This document shows positions 1-8,863 of a DNA stretch of 64,000 nt, piece after piece (the stretch's first letter is position 1; each line of letters begins with the position of its first letter). The stretch is from positions 11,272,241-11,336,240 of the forward strand of contig CP154955.1 in NCBI GenBank assembly GCA_039621445.1, given 5' to 3'. Source of the DNA: Euglena gracilis. Its lineage: Eukaryota > Euglenida > Euglenophyceae > Euglenales. The notes beneath the pieces were generated by a model. That model saw only the letters and a program-made list of their open reading frames with translations, did not search any database and had not been told where the DNA came from. The position numbers and the translations under genes were made by a program.

Positions 1-84
1 GGTGGCCGGGGGAGTCGTGGGTGGGTGGGTTTTCGGAAAAGTGGGTGGGTTTGGGATTGGGGGAAAGTGCCCCCAGAAAACCAG

Positions 85-177
85 TTTGATGTTGATAAGA
101 AATCTGGTCGTCATCTCATTGGCCTGTACAGCATTTCAGGAATTGAATACCAAGGTTTTTTATCAATGATGAAGTGA
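85..177 (+). CDS. exon-like open segment, product unknown
   Basis: Directly after a CCAG acceptor-type border the frame reads FDVDKKSGRHLIGLYSISGI and stays open to a TGA at 175-177. A GT follows the codon CAA near 153, so the coding part may stop there. Composition is balanced and protein-like, unlike the G-rich DNA to the left. It lies just upstream of the conserved exon at 174-416 and could belong to the same gene. No family was recognised. The exon reading is inferred from frame and borders only. Confidence 0.35.
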   Translation, partial: FDVDKKSGRHLIGLYSISGIEYQGFLSMMK

Positions 178-416
178 TGGTTGCTGGACCCAGAAATTTT
201 TGCCATATCCTGCTGCTACAATACAATCCACAATTTCAAGCACTGTCCCAGCCCGAGCAAAAAGCTGCTGCTGGATTCCGGCATGGCTCAAATATTCAAG
301 ATGAGGCTGTTAGGAATTTGACCCCCGAGCAACAGCAACGAGTCAGGGACTCAGAGCTCTGCATTGTGTGGACTTCTGATTACAAACGCACCCGAGCACA
401 GGTTTTTGTAATTTAA
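174..416 (+). CDS. exon with a diverged paralogue at 18.2 kb
   Basis: The open frame includes NPQFQAL, PEQ, AAAG, RHG and LTPE..QQRV. Positions 210-353 align without gaps to 18205-18348: 33 of 48 residues are identical, and about 14 of those identical residues use a different synonymous codon. That pattern indicates past selection on the protein, so both copies are or were coding. After the shared block this copy continues SELCIVWTSDYKRTRAQ and meets a GT at about 401 before its stop. The peptide is alanine/glutamine rich and probably helical. No known domain was recognised. Confidence 0.55.
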   Translation: MMVAGPRNFCHILLLQYNPQFQALSQPEQKAAAGFRHGSNIQDEAVRNLTPEQQQRVRDSELCIVWTSDYKRTRAQVFVI

Positions 417-548
417 TGGTGACACATTGGAGAAGCATTCATGATCTCCAAATGCCAAAGATGAAATGTGAATGTCAATTTTTAAATTTTCTGAAACAAA
501 TTCAATCACTCCGGCCCAGAAATTGCAGGATTTTCCCAAAAATTTGAA

Positions 549-1004
549 TTGAAAAATGCGCCATTCCCCCCAAAAAGTTCCCTGAGGAAGGGACCAGGAG
601 GGCGGAGCACAAGAAGGTGGTCCTCCCCACTCCAAGAAGAAAAAGTGTTTTTGGGGGGAGGCGGCTCACAAGGAGGCCTTTGTGGTTTGCCCTCGTTGTC
701 TTATCTGCCCTTTTGAGTTTTCTTCGACAGGGCCTCGGAGCTTTTTGAGCTTGCAATTTTGGGCAGTGTGGCTTCCCGGAGGTCCTCCGAGTTAAAAAGC
801 AGCTTGTTTCAAATCCACACCAGGGTCTGGGGTTTGAGTTGGAGAAGCAGTTGCAAGGCTCTGGTGGCACCTGCAATGGTGAGCATGGTCAAGTTTCAGG
901 CTTTTTCCCCCCCATTACAAGGAAGCAGGATAAGCCAGGAAAGTGTTTCTTTCTGCATTTTTATTTCCACGCCTCCAGCATCCTCCTCAAACAAAGATTG
1001 AAAT
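549..1004 (+). CDS. candidate exon(s), interrupted frame
   Basis: One frame is open from 549 to 744 and, after a single TGA, from 747 to 1004. The second part reads through GFELEKQLQGSGGTCNGEHG and ends RLK. An overlapping frame before the stop contains a CPRCLIC cysteine cluster (about 690-715), so a splice or frameshift near 730 may join two parts. An acceptor-like CGACAG ends at 731. No family was recognised. Coding nature is inferred from composition only. Confidence 0.3.
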
Positions 1005-1175
1005 GAGGTGGTTGTTTTGTTTTTCATTGCAACGTCCAAAAAATAATGCAAATAATGTAAGATCAGAGACTTATTCCCCTGCATCATTTTATTGTGTTCA
1101 AAGTTCAGAAGCATGTTTAAGCAGCGATCTCGCGTTTATTTTTTTTTCTTTTGCGCAATAGCTCACTCAAAAGAA

Positions 1176-1403
1176 GGCTGAATTTTGAGCCAAGGCTGAT
1201 CCCACTCCTGGGGGCAAAGCCCCCACATCCGACCCCCCCCCCCGGGAGGCCAAAAGTGCTTGGGCATTCGGTCAACGCATTTCCGGCATCGAAAGTGCCG
1301 GAAGCCCAGAAAAGGGTCATTGTTGGGCCTTTTTGAGGCTGGCACCGGAGGTTGGCCCAGAGAGGGGAGGGGTTGGGTGCCCCCCCCCGGTTCAATTTCA
1401 GCC
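1176..1403. mobile_element. small inverted-repeat element
   Basis: The left end GGCTGAATTTTGAGCC mirrors the right end GGTTCAATTTCAGCC. Just inside each end lies a C or G run. The interior holds a perfect short hairpin around TTCCGGCATCGAAAGTGCCGG. No target duplication is evident. It is about 228 bp, MITE-like in size, with no coding capacity. Confidence 0.45.
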
Positions 1404-1524
1404 TGCAAAGGAGCACAATTTTTTTACGGGGAGGGGGCTATTCTAGTTATTTCCAGCCCTCTCCGTGTGTGGGGATCTTCGGCATTTTCCAGGGGTGCAA
1501 CCCTTGATATAAGGAGGGCGTACA

Positions 1525-1800
1525 TGGTTTAGGTGGGGGGGGGGTGTCCCCCCCCCCCCCCTGGCCCGCAGGGGGGGTCCGGACCACCCCCCCCCCACCT
1601 GCCAGGGGGGCCCGGACCGACCCTCGGGGGGGTTCCCGGGACCAGGCACCTATGGCCGACCAGGGCCGACCAGGGCCGACCAGGGCCGACTATGATTTTC
1701 AGGACCCCCGTAGGTGGGGGTTCCGACCAGGGCCGACCAGGGCCGACCAGGGCCGACCAGGGCCGACCAGGGCCGACTTGCATGTGATTGGCCGACCGAA
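1525..1800. repeat. GGCCGACCAG 10-bp minisatellite, copy 1
   Basis: A decamer GGCCGACCAG repeats head to tail at about 1651-1690 and 1726-1780, next to a palindromic C/G-run block at 1525-1620. The same assembly recurs at 2590-3000. A variant decamer, CCGACCGCAG, repeats three times at 1951-1982. Translated ORFs across it give only a low-complexity peptide. Confidence 0.8.
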
Positions 1801-2074
1801 GGGGAATGGATGAAGGACTTAGGTAGCTTTCCCTCTGAACCAAGCTCCTTTGATGATGCTGGGCCGTGCTGGGCGATGCAGGACGATGCTGGCCCGGCAG
1901 CATCGACCGCGGGTTACTGTGGGTTTCAGGATTGTCATAGGTGGGTTGCCGACCGCAGCCGACCGCAGCCGACCGCAGCCGACTGTGCAACTTTTTTTCT
2001 GACTGATGTCATTTTTTCAGTGAGAATGAGGAATTTTATCCCAGATTTTGAGATTTTTCTGGCTCGTTTGGCTC

Positions 2075-2590
2075 ATGTTGTCACTTTTGGCTACTTTTGG
2101 CCGCTTTTGGCCACTTTAGGTCGCTTTTGTCCCCTTTTGGCCCATTTGTAACCATAATTCACCAATTTCGACCTATTTTGACCATTTTTGCCACTTTTTG
2201 CGCACTTCTTGTAATTTTGGGCCATTTTGTCCTGCTCTGGGGCCATTTTCGACCATTTAAAGCCATTTTCGACCTTTTTTGTTATTTTGCCCATTCTTTT
2301 GGTCTCTTTTTGGTCCAATTTGACCATTTTTGAGCATTTTGTGCCAGTATATTGTATATTTTGAAGAACTCAACCCATTTGTGGATAATTTCCCCACAAA
2401 TCTCCAGTTTTACACCCATTTTGGCCATTACGGATTAGTTTTTGCTAACTTGGGGGCCATTTGTCACTGATTTGGCAAATATTGGGCTAATTTGGGTCAC
2501 TGTGAGCATATTTTATGGTATTTTGGCCATTTTACGCCCTTTTGGTAATTTTGGGTCATTTTTCACAATCTTTTTTTCTGTGACGATACC
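2075..2590. repeat. degenerate TTTTGGCCA-type satellite
   Basis: About 500 bp are built from imperfect short units around TTTTGGCCATTTT and TTTCGACC. The part at 2370-2575 resembles blocks at 40250-40470 and 49370-49650 that precede the DIRS-like elements. No convincing gene was seen here; ORFs on both strands are by-products of the repetition. Confidence 0.6.
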
Positions 2591-3000
2591 CCCACCTATG
2601 GCCGACTATTTGCCGACCAGGGCCGACCAGGGCCGACCAGGGCCGACCAGGGCCGACCAGGGCCGACCAGGGCCGACCAGAGCACCAAAATGGGAAGTGA
2701 CCATAGGTGCCTGCCCGGGACCCCCCCCCCCAAAAAAGGGTCGATTTTTTCCTCCGGCGCTTCGCGCCGAAAATTTTTTGCATTTTTGGCACATTTTTGC
2801 TCAAAAAGTGCCCAAAATGGCACTTTTGGTCGTTTTGGGGGGTCAAAAATTTTCGGCCCGGCACTTCGCGCCGGGCCGAAATTCAGCCACCCTGACCGCG
2901 CACCTGTTTAGGTGGGGGGGGGTGTCCCCCCACCCCCCCCCCCTCCTGGCCCGCATGGGGGGTCCAGACCACCCCCCCCCACCTGTCCTTATATCCCTGC
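2590..3000. repeat. GGCCGACCAG minisatellite, copy 2
   Basis: CACCTATGG near 2594 and CCATAGGTG near 2700 bracket a run of about eight GGCCGACCAG decamers. A hairpin segment with the inverted words CTTCGCGCCG and CGGCGCTTCG follows, then a C/G-run block (2910-2990) matching 1525-1610. The 3000-3240 stretch that follows shows nothing recognisable apart from a short C/G hairpin near 3140. Confidence 0.7.
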
Positions 3001-3239
3001 CCACTCACCCAGGGAAAAGACCAAATTTCGATATTTTTGACCCTCTAAAACATTCCGTCGAGGTTTGAATCCCCCGGTTTGACCCCCAGAAAATCAGGAA
3101 AGCTCCAGAAATCTATGAAAGGCTGCTTTTAATTACTCCCCCCCACTGGGGGGGGGGAGTGGTTACACAGGGTGGTCCACGTTCCTGAACGCGAGCTGAT
3201 AGGGGTTTTTGTTCTCATTTGTTTTGGAGGTTTTTATTA

Positions 3240-3660
3240 TTATTTTTACCCCCCCCCCTAGTCGTACGACCACCCCTCATCTATGACCACCCCCCGGTCA
3301 CAGGTTGCAGGTCATGGGGGTGTTATGACCACCCCCCCCGGTCACAGGTTGCAGGTTGCGAAAAAAATTTAACCCCCAAAATAAGTCCCCCCACTGGCCG
3401 GTCCGTGCAAAAATCCATGAAATGGACCCCCCAAAATAAGGTTCCCCCTGCCGGCGCGAAGCGCCGGATTTTTGAAAAATGGGACATTTTGGGGGGGTAA
3501 AAAATGCCATTTTGGGACACTTTTCACACGCTTCTACGACCACCCCCTCATCTATGACCACCCCCCGGTCACAGGTTGCAGGTTATGGGGGTGTTATGAC
3601 CACCCCCCCCGGTCACAGGTTGCAGGAACCCGGTCATACGACTAGGGGGGGGGGTAGGTG
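3240..3660. repeat. duplicated GGTCACAGGTTGCAGG repeat
   Basis: Two direct copies (about 3255-3370 and 3530-3650) share GTCATACGACCACCCC-type words and several GGTCACAGGTTGCAGG motifs. Related copies lie at 13820-13920 and 14310-14420, there in inverted arrangement around an exon-like segment. The spacer contains a GGCGCGAAGCGCC hairpin. Mobility mechanism unknown. Confidence 0.65.
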
Positions 3661-3850
3661 GAGGGGATCCAGCTGGTCCATTTTTTCCAGTATCTAGCAC
3701 AATGGCTAGCAATTGGACCCCCCCCCCCGGGGTCTTGAAGCAAAAGCCTGGGTTAGAGTTGGGTGATGAGGTTGGGGTTAGGACCTAACCTTATCCCCCA
3801 ACTCCGACCCTGTCCCCGGACCCCCACTGGGGGGTATTGTGTGGCAGCGT

Positions 3851-3885
3851 TTAACTACTGCCTCCCCAGAGGGGCCAGTAGTTAA
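3851..3885. repeat. perfect 11-bp hairpin
   Basis: TTTAACTACTG and CAGTAGTTAAA face each other across a 13 bp loop, ten bases upstream of the target duplication of the next element. Could be an older element end; function unknown. Confidence 0.6.
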
Positions 3886-3904
3886 ATGAGGGTGGGGTTT
3901 GGAC

Positions 3905-4213
3905 CAGGGATTTTTTTAAGTTTGGACCCCCGGGGGGGGGGGGGGGGGGGGGGGGTTGGGGGGGGTGGGTCGCCCGGCCCGCACCCCCCCCCCGGGGGGG
4001 GGGGCCCCCCCGGAGGGGGGTGGGATATACTTTTCGGCGCCGCAGGCGCCGAAAAAATTCTATTTTTAGCACTTTTCGCGATTTTTCGGCCATTTTTTGT
4101 GGGTCCCCCGGACCCCCCTCCCCCCCCCCCCCCGGGGGGGGCCCCCCCCCGGGGGGGGGGTGGGGGGGGGGGGGCCCCCTCTCTCCCCCCCCCCGGTCTT
4201 AAAAAAACCCCTG
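3905..4213. mobile_element. CAGG-2 non-autonomous transposon with 8-bp target duplication
   Basis: The left end CAGGGATTTTTTTAAG mirrors the right end CTTAAAAAAACCCCTG. GTTTGGAC lies directly on both sides (3897-3904 and 4214-4221), a perfect 8 bp duplication as made by hAT transposases. The 309 bp interior is G/C homopolymers plus a TTTTCGGCGCC hairpin near 4030-4060 and has no transposase. It must have been mobilised in trans. Assignment to hAT rests on the ends and duplication length, not on an encoded protein. Confidence 0.85.
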
Positions 4214-4380
4214 GTTTGGACCCCTCCGTGTTAAAGAAGATTGACCGAAGATTGATTAGACCCCCCCCTCATTTGCCTGCGTTTTTGCATCCCCACCGGC
4301 GATGTCCCAGACCAATGGGGAATATCAATGAGTTGTATGGAAATCCTAATCCCACATAGGACAGGGCTTGGGGATAGGCT

Positions 4381-4527
4381 GTGTGCCGCATTTCCTTCAT
4401 GGATCATCTACCTGCCCCCTTCCCAACGACCGGGTTCTCACAATCCCCGACGGGGGGGGGGGTCATACGCACTAACCAAGTGGAGCATGTGCCTGGCAGG
4501 CGCTTGGTGGCCAGCGCCGTAAACAAG
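4381..4527 (+). CDS. exon with a consensus GTAAGT donor
   Basis: The frame ends TNQVEHVPGRRLVASAVNK followed at once by GTAAGT (4528-4533), a consensus splice donor. Upstream the frame stays open through a G run to about 4381. The exon start is uncertain; an acceptor may lie near the G run at 4450. The next open segment begins 34 bases downstream. No family was recognised. Confidence 0.45.
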
Positions 4528-4565
4528 GTAAGTCCCGCCAGGTTCCGCCACCTCCACATACACAG

Positions 4566-4650
4566 ACAAAATGGCCAGAGGCGGACAACGCCAGGCCAGA
4601 AGAAGGGATAAAGGCACCAAACAAACAGCCACAGTGCACACAGGGGGTCA
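4566..4650 (+). CDS. short basic exon-like segment
   Basis: After ACACAG the frame reads an ATG at 4571 and a basic peptide, MARGGQRQARRRDKG, then TKQTATVHT. Together with the preceding segment (donor at 4528) it would imply an intron of only about 38 bases, which is short but seen in some protists. Alternatively it is an independent ATG-started exon. Function unknown. Confidence 0.3.
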
Positions 4651-4953
4651 AACCCCCCTGACCTACAACCCCCAACTGGGGGGTGGTCGTTGGACGGGGG
4701 GGATGACCCAAAAAGGCAGGATTGCAATTCTTAATCGAGCCGTAGTGTGGGGTTTCAAAAGAAACAGTTCCAACTTTGCAAAAGTGTCCAGCCAATTTTG
4801 AAAAATCCCCCCTCCTCCAGCGGGCATTGGCGGCTTGAGGGGGAAAAAAACTCCCGAAATGACCTGGAAACCTTTTGAGCCAAAATGCAAGGGAACGACC
4901 CAGTTTTCTGTCCCTGAAAGGGGGCGTTTTTCCCCCGGGACCCCCCAGAATCT

Positions 4954-5058
4954 ATGGTTGCAACTGTGAGGGGTGCTAACGGCGATTCAAAATTCATGGA
5001 TGATCGCTTCGTGGGCATGGATTTCAAATTCGTCTTTCAAAATGAAAGAGAGGCCTGA
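4954..5058 (+). CDS. short ORF or terminal exon, unknown product
   Basis: An ATG six bases after a CCCCCCAG acceptor-type border opens a 34-codon frame: MVATVRGANGDSKFMDDRFV..FKFVFQNEREA, then TGA. The mix of charged and aromatic residues is strongly protein-like for its length. No homologue was recognised. Confidence 0.35.
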   Translation: MVATVRGANGDSKFMDDRFVGMDFKFVFQNEREA

Positions 5059-5096
5059 ATCTGCATAATTGTCTACCATCTAATTGTCCACCACAG

Positions 5097-5183
5097 GGCG
5101 GCAGAACCATCAGGAGGAGCCAGGCGACCTGCGTGCATCCCTCCAGGCCTCTCAGGAACGTTGCCAAACGTTGTCATCACACG
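5097..5183 (+). CDS. exon-like segment with AG..GT borders
   Basis: It is bounded by CCACAG and GTGTCT. One frame reads RQNHQEEPGDLRASLQASQE, continuing RCQTLSSH, a glutamine/glutamate-rich and probably coiled peptide; a second frame is also open. Phase to its neighbours cannot be fixed. Confidence 0.3.
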
Positions 5184-5337
5184 GTGTCTTTATCCTGGGA
5201 TTCGTTTCTCGCCATGCCTCGATACACAGTAAAATTAATGTCTTCCTGACATATGAACTTAGGCGGCCTAAATCGCATTTTAGTTTCTCAAATTTCTATT
5301 GCATTTGTGCGCAATGTTGCATTTTTTTTCAAATCAG

Positions 5338-5415
5338 GCATTAAAGTGGACGCAGGTATTGAAGGGGCACCGCTTAGGGAAAGGCGATGATGGGATATTA
5401 TATGGACAATACTGA
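5338..5415 (+). CDS. possible terminal exon
   Basis: A pyrimidine-rich stretch ends in AAATCAG, after which ALKWTQVLKGHRLGKGDDGI..YGQY runs to a TGA. Acceptor, open frame and stop fit a last coding exon. The target duplication of the CAGG-7 transposon begins 112 bases downstream. Confidence 0.35.
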   Translation, partial: ALKWTQVLKGHRLGKGDDGILYGQY

Positions 5416-5672
5416 GTAATGCTGAGAAATGGGTACGATTTTGTACACATCATCTTTGTTTGAAGGTGGGATGTTTGGGGTTTCTATTAGCGTGACTGGG
5501 CTTGATTGGGTTTGGGATCCTGGATGACAATAGCAGGGTTTTTCACCGGTTCGTGCCACGAACAATCACGAACAATCACGAACCAGCACGAACTTGGGAC
5601 TTTGGCAAAATCACGAACAATCACGAACAATCACGAACAATCACGAACCGCATTTTTTTGTCACCCTTGCAG

Positions 5673-5858
5673 AAATGTTTTCTTCTAAGAATGACGGTGT
5701 TGTTCAGTCAAGCAAAGAGAAAAGATGATGGAAGAGAGGTGGCAAAATGATTCCTCAGAAGCGTGCTGCCCAGGTGTCACATGTTTATTTTGTTTTGATT
5801 TCACCCCTTTTTGTCACCTTTTTCAGTTTGATGGAGTGATGCAAGTGAAATCGTCATA
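5673..5858 (+). pseudogene. two-exon transposase-like remnant inside CAGG-7
   Basis: After CCCTTGCAG the frame reads EMFSSKNDGVVQSSKEKR, an in-frame TGA, then WKRGGKMIPQKRAAQ up to GTGTCA at 5773. A second AG (..TTTTTCAG) leads into FDGVMQVKSS and a TAG at 5856-5858, in matching phase. The basic composition fits a DNA-binding protein, but no domain is identifiable. The TGA makes it defective as it stands. Confidence 0.4.
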
Positions 5859-5930
5859 GAGATCTGTCCTCCATTTTTGTATTTTCCATATTGTCAGCAA
5901 AGATGTTTATTGGGGGCAGATAAACAATTG

Positions 5931-6071
5931 CATGGTCTTGTCACCTCTGTGGAACGGTCGTTCAGCCTCGCCGGTCTCATCGATGCCTAGAATCGTCAAC
6001 AGATGGGAAACCAAATTTTAGCTCATGGTGGCTGCGAGCTACAACATATATCACGTCTGTCGATTTTGTGA
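5931..6071 (+). pseudogene. hAT transposase C-terminal (dimerisation) remnant
   Basis: The frame reads HGLVTSVERSFSLAGLIDA, a TAG at 5988, then NRQQMGNQILAHGG. The hAT dimerisation domain is known for an [AV]ER.FS..G core followed by basic residues and a leucine/asparagine-rich helix; VERSFSLAG matches that core. One stop codon and the lack of any upstream catalytic domain make it non-functional. It links the CAGG-ended repeats of this window to the hAT superfamily. Confidence 0.5.
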
Positions 6072-6429
6072 GAAATGAAATGATTTGAAGTGTGGGGAAG
6101 AATTTGATCCAAGCCGCAATGACCTCATTGACTTTTTGCTTTCCCCATTGGCCTGAATATTTAGATTAAAGGAGACACAAGAAGCCAAAGTACAAGAGGA
6201 AGCACCTATTTCGCCAAGGAAAGCGGAAAACCGGGCGATTTTTTGGAAGCACGAACAATCACGAACAATCACGAACCGGATTTCAGGCTTCCTAGCACGA
6301 ACCGGTGGTAAACCCTGCAATAGCTGTTTGCAAGATGCAACGTATTTTAACACATCAGTCGTGGTGTTGTTGTGCGAACGTGCAATGATCACCCACATTT
6401 ACATCGGGTTTTGGAGTGGGTAGTGCTGT

Positions 6430-6600
6430 AGGACGCGGCCCCAAAAAAGACCATTTTCAAAGGAAAAATAGCTGGGTCGGCAGGCACCAGGGGCCGAAAC
6501 CGACGCCCCCCCCCCCTCCGGGGGGTGTGCCTCCTATGGGCAGGCACCCACAAGCCCCCCAGTTTTTACCCCCACAAGGCACCTCAGGATTTACCAGATT
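6430..6600. repeat. GGCAGGCACC-type repeat fragment
   Basis: GGTCGGCAGGCACC, a C/G block and CCTATGGGCAGGCACCC lie together. The words GGCCCC..AAAAGACCATTTTCAA recur at 20980-21020 in the better-preserved relative. Boundaries are unclear. Confidence 0.45.
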
Positions 6601-6603
6601 TAA

Positions 6604-6971
6604 CCCCCGTAGGATGGATCAAAGAGAAGCCTGCACCCTGTCTTATTTTTAAGTTTCTCATACCTCTTCCTCTGCTTGTCAATCTGCGTTCAATTAGAGC
6701 AGCGCAGATAGAGAGCATTTTGGATTGGCTTGCTACTGACACTGAAAAGCTGTATTTTTGGGCAATGTGTTTTTGGCTGTTTGAAACAGTTTCTCACAGG
6801 TTTTTGTGCCCACAACGCCTGCATGGGTATGGGCTCCTGCTCCGCACTAACCTGAATGGCAGTGTTCCTGAATTGGATAATTACGACCAAGCCCCAAGCC
6901 TGATAACTGCGAATAACTACGAAATAAGGGTGACCCCCCAAAAACGGAAAATCACAGATAATCACAGATAA
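6604..6971 (+). CDS. long exon-like open frame, unknown
   Basis: The frame is open for about 120 codons. Its core reads LLVNLRSIRAAQIESILDWL, then ATDTEKLYFWAMCFWLFETV and LRTNLNGSVPELDNYDQAPS, ending ITDNHR at a TGA. Tryptophan- and leucine-rich helices alternate with a polar tail. The last 20 codons run into CACAGATAAT repeats (6950-6980), so the natural end may be earlier. No family was recognised. Confidence 0.4.
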
Positions 6972-7213
6972 TCACAGCAACTATGGATATGGGTTTGGCA
7001 TGGCTGACAAGGACGATTAATAAAGACGGAGGGTGAAGGTCCCAAACATCTTTTTGTATCAGCATGTAGTGAATGCACGCCATCTGCTTTCTGATTGTGG
7101 TATTTGGCTTTATCAGACAGAGGTTGTAATGCATTTAATCTGTTCTTCCCCGTTGGATTTCGCAACCACCTCTTGATGGTTGGCCCAGTTAATACAAGCA
7201 TTCTTTGCAACAA
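6962..7213 (-). CDS. candidate minus-strand ORF
   Basis: An 83-codon frame reads LTGPTIKRWLRNPTGKNRLN and ends CQPCQTHIHSCCDYL; its last codons overlap the 3' end of the plus-strand segment ending at 6971. Plus-strand frames here are also partly open (for example LSDRGCNAFNLFFPVGFRNH). Strand choice is therefore uncertain. Confidence 0.25.
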   Translation of the reverse strand: MLQRMLVLTGPTIKRWLRNPTGKNRLNALQPLSDKAKYHNQKADGVHSLHADTKRCLGPSPSVFINRPCQPCQTHIHSCCDYL

Positions 7214-7259
7214 CGGATAATTACAGATAATTCTGGATTATTACAGATGAGATTTTGAC

Positions 7260-7431
7260 CAGGTTTTCTGAAGCTGGAGGGGACCGTACCGCCGGGGGGG
7301 GGGGGGGGTCCAGCCAGCCAGCACCTTTAATCCAGCCTCCCAGCCAGGCCACCCCCCCCCGGGCAAGCCAGCACCTTTTTTCCAGCTAGCCCGCAGGACC
7401 ACCTTCCCGGGGGTGTTTAAGAAAACCCCTG
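7260..7431. mobile_element. CAGG-3 element with degenerate 8-bp duplication
   Basis: The left end CAGGTTTTCTGAAGC mirrors the right end TTTAAGAAAACCCCTG. Flanks ATTTTGAC and AATCTGAC agree at 6 of 8 positions, as expected of an ageing duplication. The interior is CCAGCCAGCACC-type words and G/C runs shared with 31067-31441. Non-coding. Confidence 0.65.
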
Positions 7432-7449
7432 AATCTGACCCCCCCAACT

Positions 7450-7623
7450 ACGGATAACCACCAATCCCTGACGACATGGGACAATTCTTTTGTCTCTTTT
7501 TCCACGGGCAAGCTTATTTGTCGGCTGAGTCTGATAGCAGGCCAGGAGCAGCCCTCTCTCGCCCCCAAAGACAGCACCCTCCAGTCATTGTGGTCAGGGT
7601 TGCCATACAATGATGTTGTTTAA
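7450..7623 (+). CDS. exon-like segment ending in a stop
   Basis: Beginning just after a CAGG-3 element, the frame reads TDNHQSLTTWDNSFVSFSTG, then KLICRLSLIAGQEQPSLAPK and ends SGLPYNDVV at TAA (7621-7623). It has no internal start codon. It is one of the more convincing protein-like stretches, with beta-rich character. No family was recognised; the start is undefined because the transposon abuts it. Confidence 0.4.
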   Translation, partial: TDNHQSLTTWDNSFVSFSTGKLICRLSLIAGQEQPSLAPKDSTLQSLWSGLPYNDVV

Positions 7624-7762
7624 TTGCATTGATTGTTGTTCCAAACTGACTGGTGCTGGTCTCCGCCCAGGCTGAGGGCTCACAATTGCATTTTTGAGGT
7701 CGTTGTTGGGAAGGGTGCGTTCTCTTCTTGAACGACCATTTTTGCAACGCCTTTATTTTTAG

Positions 7763-7868
7763 GGGGCCAGCCACCCACCACGACATGGGATTGCTTGCGG
7801 TGCCGGAGGCCATTGAAGGATTTTTTGGAACTGAAGTTTATGCCCCAAGAATGGAGGTGTGGGCTCCA
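7763..7868 (+). CDS. exon-like segment cut by a CAGG-2-like end
   Basis: After a T-rich tract ending TTTTTAG the frame reads MGLLAVPEAIEGFFGTEVYA, then PRMEVWAPG. It runs directly into CAGGCATCTTTTTAAG (7867), the left end of a CAGG-2-like repeat that continues to about 8000. The insertion probably broke an exon or sits immediately after one. Confidence 0.35.
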
Positions 7869-8280
7869 GGCATCTTTTTAAGTCAGAAGACCCCCCCACT
7901 GGGGGAGGAGGGTGGGTGGGCAGACAGATCCCCTCAGCGCTGGAATTACACAACAGTTATTCACCTGGTGGGGAGCAAACAAAATAGTATTGGTGTAAGG
8001 GGTCCCTGGCCACTCACCACACACAGCGAACTGGGCCAGAAGCGAAGCCAGCGCCGGCCATAAACACAGACAAGAAGTCTTGTGCAACAAGGGGGGCAGG
8101 GCAGAGCGGGAATCGGCCAAACAGCCAGGGTGGGGGGGGGGATTGGATGGGGGAAGTAGAGCTTCAGTGCTTCTCAGACAATTTCAGTCATTTTTATTGA
8201 CAGGGAGATTTTTCAGAAAATATGGAATGTTAGGTCAAACAATGCAACAAAATAACAAAACAAAAAAGGAAACAGAACTG

Positions 8281-8838
8281 TACCTCCCCCCCCCCCAAGC
8301 CCAATGAACACCTTTGCCCAATGAACAGGGGGTGTTCGGACCGTCTAGATTGTCACCATATATTTTTTTGCGTCGGCAAGGAAATATTCCTTTGTTGTTT
8401 GTCCTCTCCTTGCAGATGAGTTCCTCCCAGTTTTCTTTTGGTGACAATGTTCGCTACCCTGTTATATTTCGCTATTCTATTGTATTTGGTGATCAATGTT
8501 CGCTATTTCAGTCAGGCTTTTCGCGGATGTCAAAAACCGAGTGCCACAGGCACCCGGGGAATGATGCAAGAGGCAACGGTCAGGGAGGGATCAAAGGAGG
8601 GAGGTCGCCGCTCTTCATTCTTTGTCGCTTCGCCAGCTTTCCGTTTGACCGTCTGAAAACAAACGGATATTCATTTGACGTTCATTGTTGAACGATTATG
8701 CGAGCACTGTTTATTCACGTTTCAAGGCTACACTGAGAAGGTGACAGAATTAGTGAACACCCATGTCCAATGAACGCCCCCCGTTCGGACCGTCTAGATT
8801 GTCACCTTAGTGTTCATTGGGCTTGGGGGGGGGGAGGT
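8281..8838. mobile_element. inverted-repeat element with AAGCCCAATGAACAC ends
   Basis: TACCTCC plus a C run plus AAGCCCAATGAACAC at the left mirrors GTTCATTGGGCTT, a G run and GGAGGTA at the right. Each end also carries GTTCGGACCGTCTAGATTGT. The 558 bp interior encloses the open frame at 8416-8691. Related ends occur at 15118-15167, 17825-18140 and 25560-25620. No target duplication was found. Confidence 0.6.
8416..8691 (+). CDS. ATG-started exon-like ORF between inverted repeats
   Basis: A CTCTCCTTGCAG border is followed at once by ATG. The 91-codon frame begins MSSSQFSFGDNVRYPVIFRY, with SIVFGDQCSLFQSGFSRMSK next, and ends TNGYSFDVHC. Three imperfect GTTCGCTA words repeat near 8448-8505. 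It could be a captured host exon or a gene of the surrounding element. No domain was recognised. Confidence 0.4.
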   Translation: MSSSQFSFGDNVRYPVIFRYSIVFGDQCSLFQSGFSRMSKTECHRHPGNDARGNGQGGIKGGRSPLFILCRFASFPFDRLKTNGYSFDVHC

Positions 8839-8863
8839 AAGTGTGTTTTGAAATTGTCTGACA

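Larger units (their letters stand above)
5534..6317. mobile_element. CAGG-7 hAT-like element with CACGAACAAT repeats
   Basis: The left end CAGGGTTTTTCACCGGTTCG mirrors the right end CGAACCGGTGGTAAACCCTG. CAATAG flanks both ends (5528-5533, 6318-6323), a 6 bp duplication. Subterminal decamers CACGAACAAT repeat at 5558-5650 and 6248-6285. The 784 bp interior retains a hAT-type C-terminal remnant (5931-6071) and exon-like pieces at 5673-5772 and 5826-5858. It is best read as an internally deleted, formerly autonomous element. Confidence 0.8.

Noticed and set aside
1529-1990. GRPWSALVGP-type repetitive ORFs
   Set aside because: Reading of the GGCCGACCAG decamer array; open in several frames because of the repeat.
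3050-3080. GGTTTGAATCCCC resembling a tRNA B box
   Set aside because: No A box, acceptor stem or cloverleaf can be drawn around it.
3886-4359. 157-codon Gly/Pro ORF
   Set aside because: Translation of G and C runs inside a CAGG-2 transposon with a clear target duplication.
5553-6310. Regularly spaced CACGAACAAT units as a possible CRISPR array
   Set aside because: Units are contiguous 10-mers without spacers and lie as subterminal repeats of a transposon; the genome is eukaryotic.
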